Notes under the pieces: generated by a model
Databases searched by the model: none
Seen by the model: the letters and a program-made list of their open reading frames with translations, nothing else
What the model was told of the DNA's origin: nothing
Shown here: in pieces, positions 1 to 6,400 of the stretch
Numbering within the stretch: position 1 is the stretch's first letter
How the letters are laid out: each line of letters starts with the position of its first letter
Position numbers and translations under genes: made by a program
Assembly (NCBI RefSeq): GCF_031157255.1
Contig: NZ_JAVIFX010000006.1
Span: 62,001-126,000 of the forward strand
Length of the DNA stretch: 64,000 nt
DNA from: Bradyrhizobium sp. LHD-71
GTDB taxonomy: Bacteria > Pseudomonadota > Alphaproteobacteria > Rhizobiales > Xanthobacteraceae
Direction of reading: 5' to 3'

Positions 1-1
1 C

Positions 2-1015
2 TGGCCGAGTGCGGCGATATCGGCCAAGCGGCTGGTGCTGAATCCGGGAAAGCTCGCGAGCACGGCTGAAGCGGCCCAGGCCATTACGTTCTGCACGCCG
101 CAGACATTGGGCCTGGACGGTGGCGAGCTGATGCCGTGGTTCCTCAATGGCCCATCTCCGGACATGCCCGGCGATCAGCGCGCCGATGACGGGAAATCGG
201 TGGTGTTCGACAGCGCCCCGCTCGGCGCCGACGTCGAGATTCTCGGTGCTCCGGCCGTCAAGCTCGACATTGCGGTCGACAGGCCCGCTGCATTCGTGGC
301 CGTGCGCCTGTGCGATGTCGCTCCGGACGGCGCATCGAAGCGCGTGACGTACGGCATCCTGAACCTGACTCATCGCCGTGGCGCGGAACGGCCGGCGCCG
401 CTGCAGCCGGGCGAACGCTTCACCGTCGATGTGCCGCTGGTGGAAGCCGGCTATCGCTTCAAGGCCGGCCACCGCATTCGTCTCGCCATTTCGACGACAT
501 ACTGGCCGCTGATCTGGCCGTCGCCGAAGCCGGTCAGCCTGACCCTGCACACCGGCACCAGCACGCTCGATCTTCCGCTTCGCGACGCGGCACAGGAGGC
601 AGCCGAGATTCCGGCATTTGCGGAGCCTGAAGTCGCGACGGCCGTGCGCCGGACGGTGCTGAAGCCGGGTAGTCGCAAGCGCACGTTCCGCACCGATCCG
701 CTCAGCGGCGCGGTTACCGTCGATGTTGCCGATACGCCGGGCCGCTATCGGCTCGATGATATCAACCTCGAGGTCGAGTCCTGGTCGACCGAGAGCTACG
801 AGGTCGTGGAAGGCGATCCGTTGTCGGCTGTGGGCGATTTCACCTGGACATGGATCTTCGAACGCGACGACTGGAAGGTCCGCACCGACAGCCGGATTCG
901 GCTGACATCGACAAAGAGCGACTTCGTCCTCCACGCGACCATGGATGCGTTCGAAGGTGAACGACGCGTGTTCTCGCGGAACTACGACTACACAATTCTG
1001 CGCCGGGGCAATTGA
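2..1015 (+). CDS. CocE/NonD-family hydrolase, C-terminal part (cut by window edge)
   Basis: The reading frame is open from the left edge to a stop at 1015, so only the last ~338 residues are visible and the start lies outside. The visible part matches the beta-sandwich C-terminal domain of X-Pro dipeptidyl-peptidase/CocE esterases (family knowledge): residues such as FVAVRLCDVAPDG, GILNLTHRRG and AGHRIRLAISTTYWP are typical of that jelly-roll. The catalytic alpha/beta-hydrolase domain must be upstream. The substrate cannot be told; relatives cleave esters or peptides. The stop nearly touches the next gene, an FAD-dependent amino-acid oxidase-like enzyme, so the two are probably co-transcribed and may act in the same catabolic route (inference). 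Confidence 0.85.
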   Translation, partial: WPSAAISAKRLVLNPGKLASTAEAAQAITFCTPQTLGLDGGELMPWFLNGPSPDMPGDQRADDGKSVVFDSAPLGADVEILGAPAVKLDIAVDRPAAFVAVRLCDVAPDGASKRVTYGILNLTHRRGAERPAPLQPGERFTVDVPLVEAGYRFKAGHRIRLAISTTYWPLIWPSPKPVSLTLHTGTSTLDLPLRDAAQEAAEIPAFAEPEVATAVRRTVLKPGSRKRTFRTDPLSGAVTVDVADTPGRYRLDDINLEVESWSTESYEVVEGDPLSAVGDFTWTWIFERDDWKVRTDSRIRLTSTKSDFVLHATMDAFEGERRVFSRNYDYTILRRGN

Positions 1016-1020
1016 ACACG

Positions 1021-2271
1021 ATGAAAAGTGAGGGAAGAGAAAAGGCTGTCGTCATCGGCGGCGGGATCGTGGGCGTCAGCACCGCGTGGCATCTGTTGCG
1101 TCGCGGTGCCGACGTCACCCTGATCGATCGCGACGAGCCGGGGCGCGGCTGCTCGTTTGGCAATGCCGGAGCCGTGAGCTTCGGCAGCGTGACGCCGCTG
1201 GCGATGCCAGGCGTGCTGCGCGATGGCCTGCGCATGCTGTTCGATCCGGCCGCGCCGTTGCGAATTCCGCTGCATTACCTGCCGAAAGCGGCGCCCTGGT
1301 TGCGTCGTTTCGTGCGAGCATCCCGCCCGGAGGAGGTGAAGCGTCTCGCGGGCGCGCTCTCGAGCGTGCTTGGCCATGCCATGGAGCGGCATGTCGACCT
1401 GATGGGACAGGTCGGAGCGCCGGAATTGATTCAGCGCAGGGGCCAGCTCCACCTCTACCCGGACGAAGCATCGCTCGGCAAAGACAAGATGTCCTGGGCT
1501 CTGCGCGCCGAACACGGTCTGCGCATCGAACGGCTTAAGCGAGGCGACATCCTTGCGCTCGAACCAGAGATCGGCGCCGACTATTCGGTCGGCATTTTCA
1601 CCCCGGATCAGGGAATGTCGATCAATCCCTACCGCCAGGTCGCGGCGATCGTCGCGGATTTCGCCCGTCGGGGTGGACGCATTGTCCGCGACCGCGTCGC
1701 AGCGATCGAGGTCGCGGACCAGCGCGTCCGCGCGGTGCGCGGCGAAATCGCCTCGTATGATTGCGATCATGCGGTCGTCTGCGCGGGCGCCTGGTCGGCG
1801 CAACTGCTGGCTCCGCTCGGCTACGACATTCCGCTGGAAAGCCAGCGGGGATATCACGTGATGATTGCGTCGCCGGGTGTCCAGATCTCGCGTCCGGTGA
1901 TTGCCGCCGACCGGAAGGTCTTTCTGTCACCGATGGAAGAGGGGCTGCGCGTGGCGGGAACGGTGGAGTTCGGCGGCCTCGAACGGAAGCCGAGCCGGCG
2001 GCGAGCGGAATTTCTGATGCAGGACGTCGCCCGGGTCTTTCCCCGCGCGCAGCTGCCGAACGACTGGTCATTCTGGATGGGACACCGGCCGTGCTTGCCG
2101 GACTCCCTGCCGGTGCTGGGCCCGAGCCGGCATCAAGGGCTCTGGTTCAATTTCGGCCACGGCCATCTGGGACTGACCATGTCCGCGACCACGAGCGAAA
2201 TGCTTGCGCGCGCCGTATGCGGCGAGCCGTCGAACGTGGATCTGGCGCCGTTTTCCGCCGACCGGTTCTGA
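1021..2271 (+). CDS. FAD-dependent amino-acid oxidase/dehydrogenase (DadA-like)
   Basis: A 416-residue flavoenzyme of the DAO/DadA family. The N-terminus has the dinucleotide-binding GGGIVGVSTAWHLLRRG motif with an acidic residue closing the second strand (LIDRDEPG). The C-terminal part has GHRPCLPDSLPVLG and FNFGHGHLGLTMS, the FAD-contacting end typical of D-amino-acid dehydrogenases. It should oxidise an amino or imino acid to the oxo-acid in the cytoplasm or at the inner membrane face. ATG 1021 was chosen; a TTG at 1012 overlapping the upstream stop is the alternative. It follows the hydrolase gene directly, so both are likely one transcript. The exact substrate is unknown. Confidence 0.85.
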   Translation: MKSEGREKAVVIGGGIVGVSTAWHLLRRGADVTLIDRDEPGRGCSFGNAGAVSFGSVTPLAMPGVLRDGLRMLFDPAAPLRIPLHYLPKAAPWLRRFVRASRPEEVKRLAGALSSVLGHAMERHVDLMGQVGAPELIQRRGQLHLYPDEASLGKDKMSWALRAEHGLRIERLKRGDILALEPEIGADYSVGIFTPDQGMSINPYRQVAAIVADFARRGGRIVRDRVAAIEVADQRVRAVRGEIASYDCDHAVVCAGAWSAQLLAPLGYDIPLESQRGYHVMIASPGVQISRPVIAADRKVFLSPMEEGLRVAGTVEFGGLERKPSRRRAEFLMQDVARVFPRAQLPNDWSFWMGHRPCLPDSLPVLGPSRHQGLWFNFGHGHLGLTMSATTSEMLARAVCGEPSNVDLAPFSADRF

Positions 2272-2288
2272 CGGTCGCGACTAAAGCC

Positions 2289-2315
2289 TCCGGGGCTTTG
2301 GCAGCACGCCCCGGA
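2289..2315. terminator. Hairpin after the FAD oxidoreductase gene
   Basis: An 8-bp perfect stem, TCCGGGGC paired with GCCCCGGA, has an 11-nt loop and lies 18 bp after the stop at 2271. A smaller nested alternative (AAAGCC/GGCTTT, 2283-2299) also exists. It sits between converging genes, so it may end transcription from both sides. There is no clear T-tract, which lowers confidence in intrinsic termination. Confidence 0.45.
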
Positions 2316-2351
2316 TGAGGGATCTGGTTCGATCCGACGACGGCCGACGAC

Positions 2352-2642
2352 TTACGTCTGCGCAGTCTTGTTCTTGATTGCGCCGGCGATCGCGGTGAGG
2401 ATCGCGCCGCCCGCACCACCCGCAATCACGTGCGTGATGATGTTGCCGATGCTCAGATTGCCGGACTGTGCAGCGGCAGTGACCGCAGGCATGAGAGCCG
2501 TCACGATCTGACCCAACACGCCGCCGCCAACCGCGCCGGCGATAAGGTTGCCGATCGTGCCGAGGTCGAACGACGGAGACGCCTTTCCTGCGCCCGCGCC
2601 GCCGAGAGCTCCGGTGATGAGATTGATTAAAATGTTTTCCAT
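2352..2642 (-). CDS. Small Gly/Ala-rich membrane protein, unknown function
   Basis: A 96-residue protein of low complexity, with glycine-rich hydrophobic stretches LITGALGGAGAG, LIAGAVGGGVLGQIVTALMPA and VIAGGAGGAILTAIAGAI, and a short basic tail (KNKTAQT). This looks like two or three glycine-zipper-type membrane helices. I cannot assign a function. The start is uncertain: ATG 2642 is used; an in-frame ATG at 2651 and a TTG at 2699 are alternatives, and none has a strong Shine-Dalgarno sequence. It converges on the upstream FAD oxidoreductase gene. Confidence 0.6.
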   Translation of the reverse strand: MENILINLITGALGGAGAGKASPSFDLGTIGNLIAGAVGGGVLGQIVTALMPAVTAAAQSGNLSIGNIITHVIAGGAGGAILTAIAGAIKNKTAQT

Positions 2643-3111
2643 GTGGTCCATCCAGGTGGTGTCGTGGAAGGAGATGGGAAGCCTATCCTTCGCATGCAAT
2701 CGAGTCGAGGCCGCGCCCGCATCGCCGCCGCGTCGGAGGCTTAAGAAATCTTCTGGATCAACTCGCGAATTAAAAGCGTGTTGTCATCAATGACTCCAGT
2801 TCAATCAGCTTTCGATCGACGATGCGCATCGACGTGCAGACTGCGAATGCGCGCGCCATGGTCGGGATGATCGCGAGCATCCCTATCGCGACTGCGAAGG
2901 GGATCGCTGAGTGCTCACGTCGATTTGCCGCGCTGCAGCGTCCTTCGATATTCCGTTTCATACGGGCGTGCCGCCGAATCGGTATTGGACATGCCACTCG
3001 TTCGCTCTCATTCTGCAGTTTCTCCAGCTGGCGGTTCGCTGCTGTCGCGGTGCGCGGTCAGACTGCGGGATGTCTCGACCAAGAAGCAAAATATTCCGGG
3101 GAGGATCGAGG
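2643..3111. other. Intergenic stretch without a convincing gene
   Basis: About 470 bp separate the small membrane protein (leftward) from the amidohydrolase operon (rightward), so both promoters must lie here. A minus-strand frame (2770-2961) could encode a ~63-residue peptide with one hydrophobic segment, but it has no ribosome binding site. The long in-frame extension of the amidohydrolase frame upstream of 3112 lacks a start with a good ribosome binding site. I see no clear promoter consensus or repeat. Confidence 0.5.
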
Positions 3112-4371
3112 ATGCTGGAACGTGTCGCACAGCCGCCGACGCGCGAGCTCGCTGAAATAACGACGCGCACCGATACCCGCGACTACCTTGCCCACGCCAC
3201 CAAGCAGGCGCGCTCCTACGATGACTACGAGGTCATCGTCGACATCGATGCGCATGTCAGCGAAAGCCGGTTCTGGGCCGAGATTTGCACGTACATCGAG
3301 AATGACGTGCTGAAACAGATGGCCGAAGGGATGATGCAGGGCGCCAAGAGTGGCAATGCGCTGCTCAACTCCGCTTCCGGCATCTCGTTCCAGGCGGTGA
3401 GCGGCCGGATTCCGCATCAGCAGAACAACCTGGAGGAGGTCGAGCCCGGCGCGGGGCACGGCTTTGCGCAGAACATGCGCCGTTCCATGGACGCCATGGG
3501 TATCGACTACCAAGTGGTGTTCCCAAGCGGCATGCTGCTGCTCGGCATGCATCCCATGCACGATGTGGAGCTGCACGTCAGCAATGCCTTCAACCGCTGG
3601 ATCATCGAGCGGATCATCCCCGACGAGCCGCGGCTGTTGTGCCTGCTCTACCTGCCGTTCCACTCACCCGATCTGTGCGTCCAGCTGGTCGAGAAGTATG
3701 CGCATATTCCGGGCGTGATCGGCTTCTCGGTCAGCTGCGTGCGCAACAATCCCGTCTATCATCCTTCCTACATGAAGCTCTACCGCGCGGTCGAAGCGAC
3801 GGGAAAGCCGCTGGTGTTCCACACCGCCTATAACTGGACCGATCCGTCGTTCGCGCAATTGAATCGGTTCGGGGCGATGCATGCGCTCTCATTCTCTCAC
3901 TATAACCTGATCCATCTCACCAACTGGCTGTTCAACGGCCTGCCGGATCGTTTTCCGAAGTTGAAGGTGGTGTGGATCGAAGGCGGCCTCGCCTGGATTC
4001 CGTACCTGATGCAACGGCTCGACCACGAGATCCTGATGCGTCCCAGCGAGGCGCCGGGCCTGAAGCGGCTGCCGAGTGAATACATCCGCGAAATGTACTT
4101 CACCAGCCAGCCGCTGGAGCGCTCCAACATCAGGATGCTGCAGGCGACGATGGAGACCATCAATGCCGAAACCCAGCTCCTGTTCGCATCGGATTGGCCG
4201 CATTGGGATTTCGATCCACCGAGCGCGATCACCACGCTGCCGTTCTTGAGCGACACAGCCAAGCGCAATATTCTCGGCCTGAACGCCGCGAAGCTGTTCA
4301 ATCTGCCGGTCAAGCGCGTTCGGCCCCGCGCCGAGGACGTGCTTGCCTCGCGTGGCAATCTCGTGAGCTGA
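3112..4371 (+). CDS. Amidohydrolase-2 family metal-dependent hydrolase/decarboxylase
   Basis: A 419-residue TIM-barrel protein of the amidohydrolase-2 family (relatives include ACMSD-type decarboxylases). The metal-site strand 1 reads VDIDAHVSE, with a single His where many relatives have HxH. Other signature segments are VFHTAYNW, the WIEGGLAWIPYLMQRLDHE helix and the closing FASDWPHWDFD motif. ATG 3112 is preceded by a GGGGAGGA Shine-Dalgarno at 3098-3105, which decides the start over longer frames. It is followed after 4 bp by a small gene and then a Rieske ferredoxin, forming a tight operon. Hydrolysis or decarboxylation of a ring-cleavage product is plausible; the substrate is unknown. 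Confidence 0.85.
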   Translation: MLERVAQPPTRELAEITTRTDTRDYLAHATKQARSYDDYEVIVDIDAHVSESRFWAEICTYIENDVLKQMAEGMMQGAKSGNALLNSASGISFQAVSGRIPHQQNNLEEVEPGAGHGFAQNMRRSMDAMGIDYQVVFPSGMLLLGMHPMHDVELHVSNAFNRWIIERIIPDEPRLLCLLYLPFHSPDLCVQLVEKYAHIPGVIGFSVSCVRNNPVYHPSYMKLYRAVEATGKPLVFHTAYNWTDPSFAQLNRFGAMHALSFSHYNLIHLTNWLFNGLPDRFPKLKVVWIEGGLAWIPYLMQRLDHEILMRPSEAPGLKRLPSEYIREMYFTSQPLERSNIRMLQATMETINAETQLLFASDWPHWDFDPPSAITTLPFLSDTAKRNILGLNAAKLFNLPVKRVRPRAEDVLASRGNLVS

Positions 4372-4375
4372 GGCT

Positions 4376-4678
4376 ATGACGGTTTCCGATGCGGCAGGCG
4401 CTGAGACGCCATCGGCGGCGATGTCTTTCGTGGCGATTGCCCGGCGCGCCCTTGCGGAGGGCGACCATGCATCCGTCTCCGACGCCGAACTCGAGGCGGT
4501 GCTGACGGCAGCGGTGAAACTCTATGCCGCCCGGGCCGAGTGGCGCCAGGAGTTGCCGCCGCCGCTGACCGAAAGCGATGTGTCGCCTACCGAGGTGGTC
4601 GTCGCGGCCAGCGAAATGATCCGGGTGGTCGACCTCAATCCGTTCGACCTGTCCATGTGGTATCGGCGCGCCCGTTGA
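4376..4678 (+). CDS. Unknown 100-residue protein in amidohydrolase/Rieske operon
   Basis: A 100-residue soluble, acidic, mostly helical protein without signal peptide or metal motif. The middle contains ALAEGDHASVSDAELEAVLT, and the C-terminus ends in DLNPFDLSMWYRRAR. It starts 4 bp after the amidohydrolase stop and ends 19 bp before the Rieske gene, so it is translated within the same operon. I do not recognise the family. Position between an amidohydrolase and a ferredoxin suggests a small subunit or assembly partner (inference from context only). Confidence 0.75.
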   Translation: MTVSDAAGAETPSAAMSFVAIARRALAEGDHASVSDAELEAVLTAAVKLYAARAEWRQELPPPLTESDVSPTEVVVAASEMIRVVDLNPFDLSMWYRRAR

Positions 4679-4697
4679 GCGCGGCTCTGGGAGGACA

Positions 4698-5153
4698 ATG
4701 ATGACCGAAGTGAGTGCAGGGCGCGTTGACGCGTTTGCCGATCCCGGCCGCAAGGTGATCGAGGTCGGTGGTATCGAGATCGGCATTTTCCAGTTCAAGG
4801 GCGCATTCACGGCATTCGAGAACATCTGCCCGCATCTGGGCGGTCCGGTCTGCCAGGGGCTGATGCTGCCACGCACGGTCGACGACGTCACTCAGGACAA
4901 CGTCAATCTGGCGCGCAGCTTCTCCAAGACGCATCACAACGTGATTTGTCCCTGGCACGGCATGGAGTTCGATATCTCGACCGGCGAGCACGTCACGACC
5001 AAGACGCTGCGCTTGAGGAAGGTGCCGGTGCGGGTCGAGGATGGCGAGGTCTTCGTCACGGTGCCCGATCGCAAGCATCAGCATGTCCATGCATGGTTCA
5101 CCGGCGAGCGCCAGCGGCCGCCGCGTGAACGCGGAACGAGCGATCGAACCTGA
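4698..5153 (+). CDS. Rieske [2Fe-2S] ferredoxin-type protein
   Basis: A 151-residue single-domain Rieske protein. The two cluster-binding motifs are visible as C44-P-H46-L-G-G and C84-P-W-H87-G. The spacing between the two motifs is ~37 residues, longer than the usual ~16-20 of ferredoxin-like Rieske proteins, because of an inserted loop at about residues 57-80. The tail after the domain is His/Arg-rich. ATG 4698 has a GGGAGGA Shine-Dalgarno just upstream; ATG 4701 is also possible. No oxygenase alpha subunit is encoded nearby, so it is either an electron carrier for an oxygenase elsewhere or a redox subunit of the amidohydrolase complex (inference). Confidence 0.88.
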   Translation: MMTEVSAGRVDAFADPGRKVIEVGGIEIGIFQFKGAFTAFENICPHLGGPVCQGLMLPRTVDDVTQDNVNLARSFSKTHHNVICPWHGMEFDISTGEHVTTKTLRLRKVPVRVEDGEVFVTVPDRKHQHVHAWFTGERQRPPRERGTSDRT

Positions 5154-5440
5154 TCCGATGCGCCGGCGTGCCTGCGGGCATCCTGGCCGCGCGTTGCCGA
5201 TAATCGAGCGTCGATTTCGAGATCTGAGCCAATTACAACGCCAAAAGCCGCCGCCCGGGTCGATGGCGCCCTACTTTCGACTGAATGGCGGCGCCCCCTT
5301 GCACCGTCCGCGTGACCGCGCGCGCTGTACAGGGGCAGTGCGGGCTTGTCATTCCCAAAAGCTGCGACGCAGGCCGTCTCGCTGCGCGTTAACGTCAAAC
5401 GCGAAGATCTCTTTGCGTGCAATCATACAGTCAAGAGTTC

Positions 5441-6220
5441 ATGATGATCCACTCGACGGCACAAATCGAAGACGGGGCGGTCATCGGCGAAGGCGCGGTC
5501 ATTGGGCCCTACTGCATTATCGGCAAAGACGTCCAAATCGGCGACGGCTGCAGGCTGGTGGCCCACGTGCATGTCACTGGTGTGACAACGATCGGAGCTC
5601 GCGCTGTCATCAGTCCTTTTGCCTCCTTGGGATCCGCGCCGCAGTCATCGAGCTATCGCGGAGGTCAGACCCGGCTCATCATTGGTGCCGACTGCGACAT
5701 TCGCCAGGGCGTGACGATCGACGCGGGCACGGAAGACGGCGGCGGCGTCACGCGCGTTGGCACACGTGCGTTTTTCATGGCGAATAGTCATGTGGGACAT
5801 GATTGCGCTGTCGGCGACGACGTCGTGTTGGCCAATTGCGCGGGCCTTGGCGGGCACTGCACTGTCGGAGACCATGTGTTTATCGGTGCAATGTCAGGCG
5901 TGCATCAGCGCACGCGCGTCGGGTCGTATGCGATGATCGGCGGCGTTTCCGGGGTACGCGGGGACATCATTCCATTCGGCCTTGCTGCCGGGGCGTTTGC
6001 TCGATTGAGCGGAGTCAATGTCCTGGGAATGAAACGAAAAAAATTCTCCAGCCAGTCCATTCGTGCGGCTCGAGCGGCCTATCGCCTGATCTTTCTGGGC
6101 AAGGACACGATGGTCCGGCGTCTTGAGGAGGCGGAATCAAAATTCGGCGCCGACGCCGCGGTGGCGCAAATCGTTGCGTTCATTCGCGCCAAGGGAAACA
6201 GGTCAATCTGTCCGGCATAA
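5441..6220 (+). CDS. lpxA: LpxA-type acyl-ACP:UDP-GlcNAc O-acyltransferase (orphan copy)
   Basis: A 259-residue left-handed beta-helix protein with hexapeptide repeats over roughly residues 8-190 and a helical C-terminus (KRKKFSSQSIRAARAAYRLI), the LpxA architecture and length (about 260). The catalytic His region reads NSHVGHDC (H117, H120, matching E. coli H122/H125), and SGVHQRTRVGSYAMIGGVSG follows. LpxA puts the first acyl chain on UDP-GlcNAc in lipid A synthesis. Here it stands alone rather than in an lpxD-fabZ-lpxA-lpxB operon, so it is probably a second copy or acylates another sugar. The start is ATG 5441 (or 5444) after AAGAG. Confidence 0.82.
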   Translation: MMIHSTAQIEDGAVIGEGAVIGPYCIIGKDVQIGDGCRLVAHVHVTGVTTIGARAVISPFASLGSAPQSSSYRGGQTRLIIGADCDIRQGVTIDAGTEDGGGVTRVGTRAFFMANSHVGHDCAVGDDVVLANCAGLGGHCTVGDHVFIGAMSGVHQRTRVGSYAMIGGVSGVRGDIIPFGLAAGAFARLSGVNVLGMKRKKFSSQSIRAARAAYRLIFLGKDTMVRRLEEAESKFGADAAVAQIVAFIRAKGNRSICPA

Positions 6221-6225
6221 TTCGC

Positions 6226-6261
6226 CACAGGCGAGCGAAGCGACGCCGTTCGTCGAACGGC
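6226..6261 (-). repeat. Dispersed intergenic repeat, copy 1
   Basis: The segment reading AGGCGAGCGAAGCGACGCC followed by GTTCGTCGAACGGC recurs as its reverse complement at about 28766-28800 with few differences. It contains the small palindrome GCCGTTCGTCGAACGGC. Such short GC-rich repeats are scattered between genes in Bradyrhizobium-type genomes (general knowledge). Confidence 0.65.
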
Positions 6262-6279
6262 AATATTGCGATAAGCGCC

Positions 6280-6366
6280 GTAGCCCGCATGAGCACAGCG
6301 ATATGCGGGAGCGGCCTCGCAGGCGACTGATGCTGTCCCGCATGTCGCTCCGCTCATGCGGGCTAC
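6280..6366. repeat. Long inverted repeat between convergent genes
   Basis: A 31-nt left arm (6280-6310, starting GTAGCCCGCATGAGC) is mirrored by a 31-nt right arm (6336-6366, ending GCTCATGCGGGCTAC) with a few mismatches and a 25-nt loop. It sits between the converging lpxA-type and glgP genes, so it can act as a bidirectional transcription barrier. The arm sequence resembles a common rhizobial intergenic repeat. Confidence 0.75.
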
Positions 6367-6400
6367 ACGCGTCTCGCGGCGCTCCTCGCAGTGACGAGAC

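Noticed and set aside
2770-2961. ~63-residue minus-strand peptide with one hydrophobic segment
   Set aside because: No Shine-Dalgarno, no recognisable family and position inside a divergent promoter gap; left as unproven.
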